Positions 1-7,367 of a stretch of 64,000 nucleotides of DNA are shown here, piece by piece (the stretch's first letter is position 1; each line of letters begins with the position of its first letter). The translations under genes were made by a program, and so were the position numbers. The stretch is from Arthrobacter oryzae. GTDB taxonomy: Bacteria > Actinomycetota > Actinomycetes > Actinomycetales > Micrococcaceae. The notes beneath the pieces were generated by a model. That model had not been told where the DNA came from. It saw nothing but the letters and a program-made list of their open reading frames with translations, and did not search any database. The stretch lies in assembly GCF_003634095.1 (NCBI RefSeq), contig NZ_RBIR01000003.1, positions 186,001-250,000 of the forward strand, in the 5' to 3' direction.

Positions 1-1
1 G

Positions 2-1108
2 GATTCCCTCCCTGCACACGACCTCATCTGGACCGGCTCCCACACGGCGGATTCCGGCGGCAGCGGCACCGGGATCGGCGCCGTTTCCGCGGCAGCCGAC
101 GGGACCCTGCACTGGCTGGGTGTCGCAGCGGCGGCCGATTCTCCGTCCTTCCTTGCAGTCCACCCCTCGCTCCCCGTCGTTTATGCCGTGGCCGAGCACG
201 CCCGGACGGTCAGGGCCTACCGCCGCGCCGGATCGTTCGGCTTGGAGCCCGCGGGCCCGGCATGGCCAGCCGGCGACGCCGCGTGCCATGCCGCCGTCGA
301 GCCTTCCGGCCGCTTCCTGGTGGTCTGCTGCTGGGGCGACGGCCAGGTACTGTCCTACGAACTCGACGCCGGCGGCTTGATCGTGGACCGCACCGCCGCC
401 GCCCCGTCCCGCGACCCGTACGGGGACGCACCCGACGGGGACGCACCCGACGGCGACGCTCCCGACGGCGAAGGCCGGCCCAGCCGCGCCCATGCCGCGC
501 TCATGCTTGCCGACGGCCGCGTGATGACCACCGACCTGGGGCATGACCTCCTGCGGATCTGGAACGTCCGATCGACGCCGGCGCCGGCGTTGGCCCTGGA
601 TCACGAGGTAGTCCTGCCCCGGGGCAGCGGCCCCCGCCACCTCGTCCAGCACCCGGGCGGGCACGTCTTTGTGGTGACCGAGTATTCAATTGAGGTGGCC
701 GTGGCCGTGATGTCACCGGAGTCCGGGGACTTTCGGCTCGGCTTCGTCGGCCCTGCCACCGTCGGCGGGTCACAGCCCGGAGATTCGGCGGCCGAGATCG
801 CGCTGGGGGCCGAGGGCCGGCACGCCTATGTGGGCGTGCGGGGCTCGAACCGGGTCGGCGTGCTGGAGGTGGACGAGGACGGCGCGGCGCTGCGTCCAGT
901 GGCCGATGTCCCAAGCGGCGGCAACTGGCCCCGGCATCACCTGGTCCGGGACGGATGGCTGCACGTCGCCCACGAACGCTCCGGGGACATCGTCACGTTT
1001 CCGCTGGATCCGGCGTCGGGGCTGCCGGGCATCGCCGCGGGCCGGCAGGACGTGCCCTCCCCCACCGCGCTGGTGCCGGCACGTGCCGGGCTCACACCAC
1101 AGGTTTGA
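2..1108 (+). CDS. Lactonase-family beta-propeller protein (5' truncated)
   Basis: The frame is open from base 2, so the start codon lies to the left of the window; about 368 codons are visible. The first visible residues (DLIWTGSHT) resemble the first blade of YbhE/Pgl-type lactonases, and the C-terminal half carries blade-like segments such as GPRHLVQHPGG, EIALGAEGRHAYVGVRGSN and GGNWPRHHLVRDGWLHVAHE, which are typical of 6-phosphogluconolactonase-like seven-bladed propellers. Family membership is inferred from this pattern; the substrate is unknown. A GDAPD repeat (three copies, bases 422-466) is inserted between two blades. The 3' end overlaps the convergent kinase gene by 17 bases. Confidence 0.75.
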   Translation, partial: DSLPAHDLIWTGSHTADSGGSGTGIGAVSAAADGTLHWLGVAAAADSPSFLAVHPSLPVVYAVAEHARTVRAYRRAGSFGLEPAGPAWPAGDAACHAAVEPSGRFLVVCCWGDGQVLSYELDAGGLIVDRTAAAPSRDPYGDAPDGDAPDGDAPDGEGRPSRAHAALMLADGRVMTTDLGHDLLRIWNVRSTPAPALALDHEVVLPRGSGPRHLVQHPGGHVFVVTEYSIEVAVAVMSPESGDFRLGFVGPATVGGSQPGDSAAEIALGAEGRHAYVGVRGSNRVGVLEVDEDGAALRPVADVPSGGNWPRHHLVRDGWLHVAHERSGDIVTFPLDPASGLPGIAAGRQDVPSPTALVPARAGLTPQV

Positions 1109-2051
1109 GTGGCCGGCGCCCGGCGCCGGAGGGCGCCGACTTCAGGGCGCCGAAGAGAAGCCCGGCGGCGACGTCCCGCAGGGGCGGCGCAGGGCGGCGC
1201 ACCATCCCCGCGGCCTCCGCGGAGGCTTCTGCTGCCAGGGGCCGGTCGGCAGCCTCCATGGCCGTCATCGCCGCCAACAGGGACACCCAACGGGGGCCCA
1301 GTTCGCGGGGAATCACCGGCCCCCGCAAAGTTCGTGCCACCAACGACTCCACAGGCGTCCCTGGAAAGGCCTTGGTTGCGGTCAGGCATTCGAGGAGAAC
1401 CAGGCCCAGGGCGTAAACGTCGGTCGCCGGTTCGGCAGGTCCCCCGCTGGCCTGCTGCGGACTCATGTAATGCGCGGTGCCCGACGAAGAACCTGGCTCG
1501 AGCGCACTCCCCGCGGGAGCGGCAATGCCGAAATCCGCGATCCGGACCGGGGACCTGCGCAGCGAGCTGAGCAGAACGTTGGCGGGCTTGATGTCCTGGT
1601 GCACAAAGCCTTGTGCGTGCACGTGACTAAGCCCGGAAAGGGCAGCCGCGGCCCAGCCCGCAACTTCCTGGGGGTCTCCCGGACCGCCGTGGATCCGTTC
1701 GGCCAGGCTCCCGCCAAAGGCGAATTCCTCCACGAGGAAGGGGCGGCCCGCCCACGGATAGCCGTCCGGAACGTGCCCCTCGCCTACGAAGGCCACAATC
1801 GCCGGGTGGTTCAGCCCGGACAGTATCCGGGCTTCGTCGTGGATCCGGCGCGAATGCCGGTCATCGGGCCCCTCGGCCACCTTGACGGCCACGGGACGCT
1901 GGGCGGCAAGATCCGTGCCGCGGTAAACGGTGGCGGTGGCGCCCCGGCCCAGAAGTTCGTGGATCAGGAAGGACCCCTCACCGCCTGCGGGTCGTCGTGC
2001 CGGAAGGACGCTGCCTGCGAAGCCCGGCCGGGCCGCCGCCTGGGCCCTCAA
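1092..2051 (-). CDS. Ser/Thr protein kinase catalytic domain
   Basis: Hanks-type kinase domain. The glycine-rich loop reads GRGATATVYRG, the lysine motif VAVKVA, the catalytic loop FVHQDIKPANVLL, the metal motif IADFGIA and the activation segment end GTAHYMSPQQA. The catalytic loop has HQD where most kinases have HRD, so it is a non-RD kinase. No transmembrane or PASTA segment follows; the protein ends about 60 residues after the core. The reading frame stays open upstream to 2240, but there it looks like a shadow of another coding frame. A TTG at 2051-2049 overlaps the TGA of the upstream ORF (TTGA), so coupled translation from that TTG is the start chosen here. A frameshift fusing the two ORFs is the alternative. 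Confidence 0.7.
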   Translation of the reverse strand: MRAQAAARPGFAGSVLPARRPAGGEGSFLIHELLGRGATATVYRGTDLAAQRPVAVKVAEGPDDRHSRRIHDEARILSGLNHPAIVAFVGEGHVPDGYPWAGRPFLVEEFAFGGSLAERIHGGPGDPQEVAGWAAAALSGLSHVHAQGFVHQDIKPANVLLSSLRRSPVRIADFGIAAPAGSALEPGSSSGTAHYMSPQQASGGPAEPATDVYALGLVLLECLTATKAFPGTPVESLVARTLRGPVIPRELGPRWVSLLAAMTAMEAADRPLAAEASAEAAGMVRRPAPPLRDVAAGLLFGALKSAPSGAGRRPLKPVV

Positions 2052-2500
2052 CGGCTGTGCGGGTAGTGTGCCACCGGGCCGGCGGCGCCCTGTTCGACCC
2101 CGGGCTGTTCGACCCCGCGCTGTTCGATCCCGTCCAGCTGGAACCCGCAGCGGCAGCGCCAGACGGCGGGCAGAGTCATGGAACGGTCGGCGGGTCCGAA
2201 CGAGTAGGAGGACATTGCGGCCGGTTCCGGCGAGCGCCATTCCATGGGTGTGCCACAGTGCCGAGGGGCGGGGCTGTCAGAGGCCCGGGGCCGCGGCCTG
2301 TCCGGCGTCCGGCCTGTCAGGATGGCGTCCGTCAGCATCGCATCCGGAAGGCTCGAGCCCGGCAGCGTCGCGTCGTGCGGTGGCGTTTCTGAGAGCGTCG
2401 TTCCCGGCAGCGTCACCGCCAAACGGGCGTCATCCGGAGCTTGCCACGCGCGGAGGGGACTGCGGCCGGGGCCCCCGGGAAGGGTTGCGGATTCAGTCAC
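2048..2500 (-). CDS. Zinc-ribbon-like ORF upstream of the kinase, probably its N-terminal part
   Basis: A 150-residue ORF with an ATG at 2500 preceded by an AGTAGG-like ribosome site. Residues 1-75 are low-complexity (repeated LPG, LPD, LTD turns). Residues about 78-125 hold HCGTPMEW, then a spacer with SYSFGPADRSMTLPAVW, then CRCGFQLDGI, which looks like a degenerate zinc ribbon. After that come GVEQP-type repeats from a 15-base tandem repeat (2090-2134). It ends in TGA overlapping a TTG in the kinase frame. I infer that the two ORFs form one functional unit, either translationally coupled or one gene split by a frameshift. I do not know a function for this segment alone. Confidence 0.5.
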   Translation of the reverse strand: MTESATLPGGPGRSPLRAWQAPDDARLAVTLPGTTLSETPPHDATLPGSSLPDAMLTDAILTGRTPDRPRPRASDSPAPRHCGTPMEWRSPEPAAMSSYSFGPADRSMTLPAVWRCRCGFQLDGIEQRGVEQPGVEQGAAGPVAHYPHSR

Positions 2501-2547
2501 GTCGCCTACTCTCGTTCAATAGCGGGATACAAGTAGTAAGCATACAT

Positions 2548-2571
2548 ATAACTAGACCAGCTAACTAGTTA
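2548..2571. promoter_or_regulatory. Candidate MarR operator (TAACTAG repeats)
   Basis: ATAACTAG at 2548-2555 is followed by the perfect palindrome TAACTAGTTA at 2562-2571. The segment is strikingly AT-rich between two GC-rich genes. It lies between the 3' end of the MarR gene and the 5' end of the zinc-ribbon ORF, so it could control the latter. The same TAACTAG core recurs at 3125-3131, upstream of marR. Operator function is inferred. Confidence 0.4.
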
Positions 2572-2604
2572 AACGAGCTGGATATCCGGCGGTGCACGCC
2601 GGGA

Positions 2605-3102
2605 TCAGTGCCGCTCCTCGCTGATGGCCGCACTCATCCGGCGCAGGAAGGTAATGACCACCCGGGCCTCTTCAGCGGTCATGGACTCGGCCACGGTCAT
2701 CATCCGCCGGTGCATGTCGCCGAGGGTGGCGCGGACTTCCGAGTCCGTCTCGGGCGTCGGTACGATCACGAGTGAACGCCGGTCAGTAGGGTGCGGCTCG
2801 CGCCGGACGTGCCCGCTGGCCACGAGCCGGTCAATGAGTGATGTGGTCGAAGCGGTGGTGATCCCCAAGACGCGACTGAGATCCTTGGGTCCCACGCCCT
2901 CACCGGTTGACTTGGCCCGCAGCAGGTAGCGCAAAGCCAGCAGGTCGGTCTCGCCCATTCCCATCGAGTCACGGGTGGAACGCCGGGTTGCCACTTCCGA
3001 GGTCCTGTAGTCGCGGAGGGCCTGCAGGATGGCCGCAGGTGGGTCCAGCCGGTCATCGGGGCCGTACCAATACCCTGAGTCCGGGGCGCCATGGGAGTCC
3101 AT
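2605..3102 (-). CDS. MarR-family transcriptional regulator
   Basis: A 165-residue protein with a winged-helix core: LLALRYLLRAKSTGEGVGPKDLSRVLGITTASTTSLIDRLVASGHVRREPHPTDRRSL corresponds to helices 2-4 and the wing of MarR proteins, including the usual G-x-V-x-R-x-x-x-x-x-D-R-R signature. N- and C-terminal helices would form the dimer interface. The ATG at 3102 is the first start. The gene stands alone between a TAACTAG site at its own promoter and two more downstream, which suggests autoregulation plus control of the zinc-ribbon/kinase pair. The ligand is unknown. Confidence 0.85.
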   Translation of the reverse strand: MDSHGAPDSGYWYGPDDRLDPPAAILQALRDYRTSEVATRRSTRDSMGMGETDLLALRYLLRAKSTGEGVGPKDLSRVLGITTASTTSLIDRLVASGHVRREPHPTDRRSLVIVPTPETDSEVRATLGDMHRRMMTVAESMTAEEARVVITFLRRMSAAISEERH

Positions 3103-3118
3103 CCGCCAAGCCTAGCGG

Positions 3119-3132
3119 AACTGGTAACTAGG
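3119..3132. promoter_or_regulatory. Candidate MarR autoregulatory site
   Basis: AACTGGTAACTAGG lies 17 bases before the marR start codon and contains the same TAACTAG core seen twice at 2548-2571. It has the half-site AACTGG next to the full core. The assignment rests only on the shared motif and position. Confidence 0.35.
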
Positions 3133-3229
3133 CCGCCGTACTATCTCGCCCGCTGCAGTCCAGCGTCCGGGACAGCTCGACTGAACCAGGCGCCCCAGGG
3201 CTCCCGGCGCTCCCGGCGCTCCCGGACAC

Positions 3230-3272
3230 AAAAAACCCCCGGCTCCCTGTTGCCAGGAAGTCGGGGGTTTCC
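3230..3272 (-). terminator. Rho-independent terminator of tRNA-Lys
   Basis: On the minus strand AAACCCCCGACTTCC and GGGAGCCGGGGGTTTTTT form a strong GC stem followed by six T residues. It begins about 15 bases after the tRNA 3' end. Confidence 0.85.
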
Positions 3273-3287
3273 ACTCTCATAAAAGAG

Positions 3288-3360
3288 TGGGCCCTGTGGG
3301 GATCGAACCCACGACCCACGGATTAAAAGTCCGATGCTCTACCAACTGAGCTAAAGGCCC
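3288..3360 (-). tRNA. tRNA-Lys (anticodon TTT)
   Basis: A 73-nucleotide cloverleaf on the minus strand. The acceptor stem is GGGCCTT with AGGGCCC and discriminator A; the D arm is AGCTCAGTTGGTAGAGC, the anticodon loop is CTTTTAA with anticodon TTT, and the T arm contains GGTTCGATCC. CCA is not encoded. An intrinsic terminator follows at 3230-3272. Confidence 0.97.
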
Positions 3361-3561
3361 CAGCTGACAGCTCCGAACCAGCGGATAAATCCGTGGCTGC
3401 GGCGCGTTTCAGCCCAGTCCATTTCTGGACGTTAACACTGTACCCCACACCCGGGCCGGATCTTTCACCCCGCCCGACCGGCTTCGACAGCACGTGCCCG
3501 CCGCCCGCAGCGGCGCCGGCCGATCCTCGATTCCCCGGCGGCACTGGAGTAGCGTGGTGGC

Positions 3562-4215
3562 ATGAGCGAGCAAGCAGGAGCAAGCGCCCCCGGACCGCGG
3601 CACCACAAGCCGAAACCCTTCGCGCCCATCGACTTTGAACCGTTCGCCGGCGGGGCCGATCCCGCCCGTGTCTCGGAAGCGGCCCATCTGGCGGCCCAGG
3701 CCCTCGTGCGCCGCGGCCGCGACAGCGACGACCCCAAAGTCACCAGGCGGCTCGTGAAGCTCGCCGACGAGCAAGGCCTGGAGGCAATCGCCGAAATGTG
3801 GGCCGAAAGCCCCGCCCGGTCCCTTCCCGGCGCCCTGTGGCGCCTGTACGCCCTGCGGGCCGCCACCATCCAGGATCCCGAGCGGATCTCCGTCTATTTC
3901 AAGGCAGGCAAGGACACGGCCCAGGTCTCCCATGTGGTGGCCGGCGCCGCCGAACCCCCGGGGGCGGATGAAATGAAGTCCATGGCGGACGCCATCCTCT
4001 CAGGGGCGTTCGACGGCGACTTCGACGTCGCGCTCGAACGGTCCGCCGCGTTCTGCCGGGTGGTGGCCCTTGGCCAGGCCACCCTTGCCGACGGCGCCGA
4101 ACACAGCAACGAGAGCCATGCCAGCAAGCTCACCCGCAATTCCCACCTTCTGGTCAAGACGGCAGAGGACCTTGAGCACGCCGCCAATGCGTGGCGCCTG
4201 GGCGAACTGGACTAG
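3562..4215 (+). CDS. Conserved hypothetical protein
   Basis: A 217-residue soluble, acidic, mostly helical protein without signal peptide or membrane segment. The first 20 residues are a flexible basic tail (GPRHHKPKPFAPIDFEPF); the rest contains a helical region such as RLVKLADEQGLEAIAEMWAESPARSLPGALWRLYALR and a C-terminal helix NSHLLVKTAEDLEHAANAWRLGELD. It looks like a vertically inherited actinobacterial protein because codon use matches its neighbours. I do not recognise a functional domain. The ATG follows GGAGTAGCG. Its neighbours are tRNA-Lys and the phosphate genes, and neither suggests a role. Confidence 0.75.
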   Translation: MSEQAGASAPGPRHHKPKPFAPIDFEPFAGGADPARVSEAAHLAAQALVRRGRDSDDPKVTRRLVKLADEQGLEAIAEMWAESPARSLPGALWRLYALRAATIQDPERISVYFKAGKDTAQVSHVVAGAAEPPGADEMKSMADAILSGAFDGDFDVALERSAAFCRVVALGQATLADGAEHSNESHASKLTRNSHLLVKTAEDLEHAANAWRLGELD

Positions 4216-4584
4216 GCAGCCATACCCAGGGCACGCACGGCGCCCGCAAGCTGTCAATGTTGACTTGAATGAGCCTACGTAGAAAACTAAAAGCGGTGCC
4301 GAACCGCGAAACCCCCGGGCTTCAACATTTAGCCGCCTAGAGCGGCCTACCGCCGAGAGGCGTATCCGGTTCGGCACCATTTTCATGCCCTTTGCCTGCG
4401 TCTGGCTTGCGCCTTTGACTGCTGACTTTGACCGAGTTTTTGCCTGCGACGTCCCATGCCGCGTCCCCGTCCGCTCCCGGCCGGGGACGGACGGTAAAGT
4501 GATGCGTATGCGCTGGTCTCCGTCAAGTCACACGGCTGGCCGACGACACCCGCGAAACTCTCCACGGAAGACCGGTGACACCAC
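4216..4584. other. Non-coding region between hypothetical protein and DUF47 gene
   Basis: This 369-base stretch holds no credible ORF. It contains a small palindrome CTACGTAG (4275-4282), the structured inverted-repeat element at 4295-4378, then about 200 bases with no recognised feature before the GTG start at 4585. Confidence 0.6.
4295..4378. ncRNA. Candidate structured RNA, cloverleaf-like
   Basis: A 12-base-pair outer stem (4295-4306 with 4367-4378) encloses three small hairpins: 4308-4313/4318-4323, 4332-4336/4342-4346 (five perfect pairs, five-base loop) and 4351-4354/4359-4362 (four pairs, four-base loop). Read on the minus strand the first hairpin closes with a G-U pair, while on the plus strand the same position is an A-C mismatch, which favours the minus strand. 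The plus strand, however, has a GAGA tetraloop and a TTGACT upstream at 4260-4265. Short T-rich runs follow on both sides. I know of no family that matches. An intergenic repeat or a terminator-like cruciform is the alternative. Confidence 0.35.
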
Positions 4585-5202
4585 GTGAAGCTGCGCCTGT
4601 TTCCGCAGGAATCCGCCGGGCTGACCCTGCTCGCCCAAATGGCGCGCCAGATTGTGCTGGCAACCGGAACCCTCTCGGAAATTCTCGGCGCACCGGCCAG
4701 CGAACATGCCCGGCTGGTGGAGGACATGCACAATCACGAGGCCAAATCGGCGGAGCTGCACTTCGCCCTCCTGACGCATATGCGGACCAGCTTCGTGAAC
4801 CCGTTGCCCCGCGAGGACATGTACGCGCTATCCCGGTACCTCAACGAGGCGATCGAGAAGCTCGACGCCGCCGCCGAGCTCGTGTCCCTCTACCAGCTGG
4901 AACGGCTCCCCAGGCGCGCTGCGGACCAGCTCGAAATCATCAGCCGGCAGGCCGAACTCACGGTCGAGGCCATGCGGCAGCTGAACAATCTGGATGACCT
5001 CGAGGACTACTGGATCGAAATCCTGCGCCTGGCCAAGCGTGCCGAACGCACCCACCGGGTCTGGGTCGCGGACATGCTGCGCGAAATGAAGTCCGCTCAG
5101 TACGCACGCAACCGCGACATCGCGAACCAGCTGGTGGAAGTCACGAAGGACATGCGCCGGATCGCCACCCAGGTAGGCAGCATCATCGTCAAGGAATCCT
5201 GA
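4585..5202 (+). CDS. DUF47-family phosphate transport accessory protein
   Basis: A 205-residue all-helical cytoplasmic protein of the DUF47/PhoU-like family (Pit accessory protein). Family signatures visible are VEDMHNHEAKSAELHFAL, TSFVNPLPREDMYALSRYLNEAIEKLDAAAELV and the C-terminal AERTHRVWVADMLREMKSAQYARNRDIANQLVEVTKDMRRIA. Members of this family bind metal clusters through conserved acidic and histidine residues and are usually encoded next to PiT transporters, as here: the next gene starts within five bases of this stop codon. The GTG at 4585 is used. It probably modulates the transporter. No PHO box was found upstream. Confidence 0.9.
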   Translation: MKLRLFPQESAGLTLLAQMARQIVLATGTLSEILGAPASEHARLVEDMHNHEAKSAELHFALLTHMRTSFVNPLPREDMYALSRYLNEAIEKLDAAAELVSLYQLERLPRRAADQLEIISRQAELTVEAMRQLNNLDDLEDYWIEILRLAKRAERTHRVWVADMLREMKSAQYARNRDIANQLVEVTKDMRRIATQVGSIIVKES

Positions 5203-5206
5203 ATTG

Positions 5207-6220
5207 ATGATCTTCTTCTTTGCCCTGGTGATGGTCTGCGCCGGGGCATTCGCGTTCCTCAACGGCTTCAGGGACGCGTCCTCGTCGGTGGCCCTGGCCG
5301 TGCGCACACGTGCGCTGACACCGACTGTGGCAGTGCTGCTGGCCAGCCTGTTCAACTTCATCGGCGCCGGGCTCAGCGCAGCGCTGGCCCTAGCGGTCAG
5401 CCAGGCGTGGCTGTCGCTGCCGCCGGGCACGAACGGCCTCACAATCCTGTTGGCCGGGCTGCTCAGCGCCATCCTTTGGGGCGTGTACATGTGGTGGCGC
5501 GGAATCCCGACTTCCTCCACTCATGCCCTGGTCGGCGGGCTCGCCGGGGCCGGGGTCGCGAGCGTCGCCGTCGGCGGCCATCCCGTCACCGGCGTTGACG
5601 CCTCGCTCCTGTCCCAGGTGGCGCTCCCGCTGCTGGTCTCACCGGTGATCGCCTTTGCCGGCGCGTACCTGCTGGTGTGGCCCGCCAGCTGGGCAGCCCG
5701 CTACACGCCGCCCAACGTCGTCAACACCCGGTCGAGGCGCGCCCAGGCCATTGCTGCCGGCGCAGTTGCCTTCGGCCACGGGCTGCAGGACGGCCAGCGC
5801 ACCAGCGCGGTGGTGGTGCTGGCGCTTCTGGCGGCCGGGTTTTCCGACGGCGGGTCCGTGCCCGGGTGGGTGGCGCTGCTGACAGCCGTGTTGTTGGCCG
5901 CGGGGACCCTGGCGGGCGGCTGGCGGATTTCCTACACCATCGGCTACCGCCTGACCCGAATCGACCCCCTGCGCGGATTTGTGGCGCAGATGTATAGCTC
6001 GGTGATTCTGCTCGTGGGCGCGATCGGGCTGCACTGGCCCATCTCTACGACCCACACCGTGACGTCGGCAACCCTGGGCGCCGGCGCCAACCAGAGCTTC
6101 CCGGTCACCAACCGCCGGCTGGTCATCCGCATCCTGGCATTCTGGGTCCTGACCCCGGTTGCCACCGCCGCCGCAGCGTTCGTGCTGCAGCTGGCGCTCT
6201 CGCCGTTGGCGGGGCTGTAG
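5207..6220 (+). CDS. PiT-type inorganic phosphate transporter
   Basis: A 337-residue integral membrane protein, about ten hydrophobic segments, of the PiT family (low-affinity, cation-coupled phosphate uptake). Both signature repeats are visible: FLNGFRDASSSVALAVRTRAL near the N terminus and AFGHGLQDGQRTSAVVVLAL in the second half. Each is followed by the family's serine/threonine-histidine motif, GIPTSSTHALVGGL and HWPISTTHTVTSATLGAG. It is cotranscribed with the DUF47 gene. TTG at 5204 and ATG at 5207 are both possible starts; the ATG was chosen. Its length is short but usual for bacterial PiT proteins. Confidence 0.93.
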   Translation: MIFFFALVMVCAGAFAFLNGFRDASSSVALAVRTRALTPTVAVLLASLFNFIGAGLSAALALAVSQAWLSLPPGTNGLTILLAGLLSAILWGVYMWWRGIPTSSTHALVGGLAGAGVASVAVGGHPVTGVDASLLSQVALPLLVSPVIAFAGAYLLVWPASWAARYTPPNVVNTRSRRAQAIAAGAVAFGHGLQDGQRTSAVVVLALLAAGFSDGGSVPGWVALLTAVLLAAGTLAGGWRISYTIGYRLTRIDPLRGFVAQMYSSVILLVGAIGLHWPISTTHTVTSATLGAGANQSFPVTNRRLVIRILAFWVLTPVATAAAAFVLQLALSPLAGL

Positions 6221-6241
6221 GACCGGTTCCTAGAGTGCCGT

Positions 6242-6433
6242 TCAGCCGCCAACCGCGTCGCCTGTCCGGGATGTTTCCCTGAATACGACGACGTCCCCGT
6301 AAAGGTGGGTTATTTCCACCACGGTCGGGTTGTCCCTTAGCGGGCTATCAGGCCGTCCAAGAACTCCCACGACAACTGCGTCCAGGGCGGTGTTTAGGCC
6401 TACGGACCGGATGGCCTCTTGGCCCGTCCCCAT
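6242..6433 (-). CDS. Small ORF or gene remnant downstream of pstB
   Basis: This minus-strand frame lies just after the pstB stop and reads like real protein: before the ATG at 6433 it runs in frame through AQWSWSELDSVKEILVKKY, and after it through ALDAVVVGVLGRPDSPLRDN and VVEITHLYGDVVVFRE. Codon use (GTA, CTA, ATA, TTT) is less GC-biased than in the neighbours. No ribosome site is clear, and the readable frame begins before any start codon, so it may be a decayed gene fragment. Nothing else is seen in the 320 bases between the PiT gene and pstB. I do not recognise the family. Confidence 0.35.
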   Translation of the reverse strand: MGTGQEAIRSVGLNTALDAVVVGVLGRPDSPLRDNPTVVEITHLYGDVVVFRETSRTGDAVGG

Positions 6434-6540
6434 GTACTTCTTTACGAGGATTTCCTTTACCGAATCGAGCTCGGACCAGGACCACTGGGCGCCCGCAAAA
6501 CCACTCAGCTCGCCGATGGCCGGCCCGGAAGCGTTGGGGG

Positions 6541-7320
6541 CTATCCGAAGCGGCCGGAGACGTAGTCCTCGGTGGCCTTCTCGGTCGGGTTGCTGAAGAT
6601 CGTCGGGGTGTCGCCGAACTCGATCAGCTTGCCCGGCTTGCCGGTGCCGGCAATGTTGAAGAAAGCGGTCTTGTCCGACACGCGGGCCGCCTGCTGCATG
6701 TTGTGGGTCACGATCACCACGGTGTACTGGTCCTTGAGCTCGTTGATGAGGTCCTCAATGGCCAGCGTCGAGATCGGGTCCAAGGCGGAGCAGGGCTCGT
6801 CCATGAGGATTACCTGGGGCTCTACGGCGATGGCACGGGCAATGCACAGGCGCTGCTGCTGGCCGCCGGACAGGCCCGAGCCGGGCTTGCCCAGGCGGTC
6901 TTTGACCTCGGTCCAGAGGTTCGCCCCCTGGAGGGAGCGCTCCACCAGGACATCGGCCTCGCCCTTGGAGATCTTCTTGTTGTTCAACTTCACGCCGGCC
7001 AGCACATTGTCCCGGATGGACATAGTGGGGAACGGGTTGGGCCGCTGGAACACCATGCCGATCTGCGAGCGGACGGTCACCGGATCAACGCCGGGGCCGT
7101 ACAGGTTGTCACCGTCCAGCAGCACCTCGCCTTCAACCCGGGCGCCGGGAATGACCTCGTGCATGCGGTTCAGGGTGCGCAAGAAGGTGGACTTGCCGCA
7201 GCCCGAGGGGCCGATGAAGGCCGTGACCGACTTGGCGTCGATGTTGATGTTGACGTCTTCGACGGCCAGGAAATTGCCGTAGTAGACGTTCAGGTCTTTG
7301 ACGTCGATGCGCTTAGACAT
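6541..7320 (-). CDS. pstB: Phosphate ABC transporter ATP-binding protein
   Basis: A 259-residue ABC ATPase energising high-affinity phosphate import. The Walker A motif is GPSGCGKST, the Q-loop region [16 protein letters not shown] is characteristic of PstB, the signature is LSGGQQQRL, Walker B is [13 protein letters not shown] and the switch histidine is in [10 protein letters not shown]. The open frame extends to 7704, but that stretch overlaps pstA and reads as a shadow; the ATG at 7320 gives the canonical N terminus [17 protein letters not shown], with AGGAACACC just upstream. Last gene of pstSCAB; no phoU is adjacent in the window. Confidence 0.97.
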   Translation of the reverse strand: MSKRIDVKDLNVYYGNFLAVEDVNINIDAKSVTAFIGPSGCGKSTFLRTLNRMHEVIPGARVEGEVLLDGDNLYGPGVDPVTVRSQIGMVFQRPNPFPTMSIRDNVLAGVKLNNKKISKGEADVLVERSLQGANLWTEVKDRLGKPGSGLSGGQQQRLCIARAIAVEPQVILMDEPCSALDPISTLAIEDLINELKDQYTVVIVTHNMQQAARVSDKTAFFNIAGTGKPGKLIEFGDTPTIFSNPTEKATEDYVSGRFG

Positions 7321-7367
7321 GGTGTTCCTTCGCTTGCTGGAGGTATGAACGGCGGGGGCGGCGGGGC

